Positions 63,508 through 64,000 of a stretch of DNA of 64,000 nucleotides are shown one piece after another. The DNA is taken from assembly GCA_948467545.1 (NCBI GenBank), contig CAOKER010000001.1, positions 186,001 to 250,000 of the forward strand, given 5' to 3'. Positions within the stretch are counted from its first letter, which is position 1. Each line of letters starts with the position of its first letter. A program made the translations under genes and the position numbers. The notes under the pieces were generated by a model, which searched no databases, had not been told where the DNA came from, and was given only the letters and a program-made list of their open reading frames with translations. Source of the stretch: an uncultured Eubacteriales bacterium (GTDB lineage Bacteria; Bacillota; Clostridia; Oscillospirales; CAG-272).

Positions 63508-64000
63508 ATGCTTTGTTATATGATGCGCTTTCTTAAGGAGAATATGCCGACTGTTACCAAGATGATTGTCAATCAGCTCGGTATGATGATTTTTGGTCTG
63601 GTACTTTCGATGGCTACTTCACAGAATGACACGCTTTTTCTGCTTGCAAGTGTTTTTTCTGTATGCTTTTACATGTTTCTTGTATATACTGTCGGATGGG
63701 AGCTCGGAGCGAAGGATAAAGTTCGTCTTGACGGCGGAAGAATAGCTTATACTCCGTTTAAAGGCGCTCTTATTTCTCTTGCAGCAAATTCTGTAAATCT
63801 CATTTTGGGTATTTTGATAGTTATAGGGTACTATTCTCTTGATCCCTCCTGCCGTGCTATGCATGAAGCTCTTTCTCCGGTATGGGCGGCAAATCTTTAC
63901 GGTACCGCATCGGTAATCGCACGTTTTATCGAAGCTATGTATATAGGTATAATTCAAACTTATTCTCCGTATAATCCTTTCGTTTTTATACTGATAGTTT
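63508..64000 (+). CDS. membrane protein of unknown function (3' end outside window)
   Basis: At least 164 residues, open to the right edge. Visible parts: a short basic N-terminus, then hydrophobic helices at about 25-45 (GMMIFGLVLSMA), 46-65 (LFLLASVFSVCFYMFLVYTVG), 85-110 (ALISLAANSVNLILGILIVIGYY), and one beginning at the edge. Family not recognised. The start is uncertain: ATG 63508, 63520 and 63523 are in frame, none with a good binding site. Confidence 0.7.
   Translation, partial: MLCYMMRFLKENMPTVTKMIVNQLGMMIFGLVLSMATSQNDTLFLLASVFSVCFYMFLVYTVGWELGAKDKVRLDGGRIAYTPFKGALISLAANSVNLILGILIVIGYYSLDPSCRAMHEALSPVWAANLYGTASVIARFIEAMYIGIIQTYSPYNPFVFILIV

Noticed and set aside
63619..63957. 112-codon minus-strand frame near the right edge
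   Set aside because: It is antisense to a clear hydrophobic plus-strand frame that runs off the window.

Overview
The window looks like chromosome from an endospore-forming, probably gut-associated member of the Clostridia (Oscillospirales-like; inferred from gene content and family resemblance, not measured). Support: a sporulation set (ylbJ, yqfC, yqfD, sigG, ylmC/ymxH, spoIVA, spoIVB), AGGAGG-type ribosome binding sites with frequent TTG starts, sigma-A promoters of the TTGACA-17-TATAAT type, a textbook sigma-E promoter before spoIVA, an F-type ATP synthase whose rotor carries a Na+-type two-carboxylate ion site, and an alpha-L-fucosidase. No tRNA, rRNA, CRISPR array, prophage or transposase gene was seen.

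Layout. 1-4.8 kb: a fucosidase cut by the left edge, a small membrane protein, tmRNA with smpB, and copies of a short interspersed repeat. 5-13.6 kb: sporulation and translation genes (ylbJ; yqfC-yqfD-phoH-ybeY-prfA-tsaC/sua5; proS). 13.7-15.2 kb: a small membrane protein and a SEDS (RodA/FtsW) protein. 15.4-23.9 kb: the accessory highlight, described below. 24-30 kb: sigG, a fluoride-riboswitch-controlled antiporter, pgsA, an HD hydrolase, and spoIVA-ylmC. 30-43 kb: proB, ybaK, a LysR regulator, two NUDIX genes, polA, a NYN-domain protein with a structured leader, a TagA-type glycosyltransferase, rnhA, hom, a transglutaminase-like protein that has lost its active site, and a metallo-hydrolase. 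43-48.5 kb: gltX, glnS, asd. 49-56 kb: the complete atpIBEFHAGDC operon. 56-64 kb: an orphan HsdS with a repeat-built linker, a PHP phosphatase, spoIVB, pepD, a zinc-type binding lipoprotein, and a membrane protein cut by the right edge.

The most interesting system is at 15.4-23.9 kb. A tyrosine recombinase with all catalytic residues is followed by a 371-bp segment bounded by perfect 22-bp inverted repeats. Each repeat has recombinase-site architecture (6-bp arms around a 6-bp spacer). Inside the segment is a strong promoter (TTGACT-17-TATTAT with extended -10) that now points back toward the recombinase, into a terminator facing it. Downstream, in the direction the promoter would face after inversion, lie a SipW-type signal peptidase and five probable SipW-dependent (TasA/CalY-like) surface proteins. 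Three are large paralogues sharing an N-terminal domain but carrying different beta-helix-like C-termini. One of these has an 11-G tract in its signal-peptide region that puts it one base out of frame, while its neighbour has an in-frame 9-G tract. I read this as a surface-fibre locus with two layers of phase variation: promoter inversion for the whole cluster and slipped-strand switching of one member. In the sequenced state the promoter faces away and that paralogue is off.

Other notable points are a short interspersed repeat family carrying a -10 box, four intergenic tandem arrays, and a stereotyped extended translation-initiation motif before many starts.
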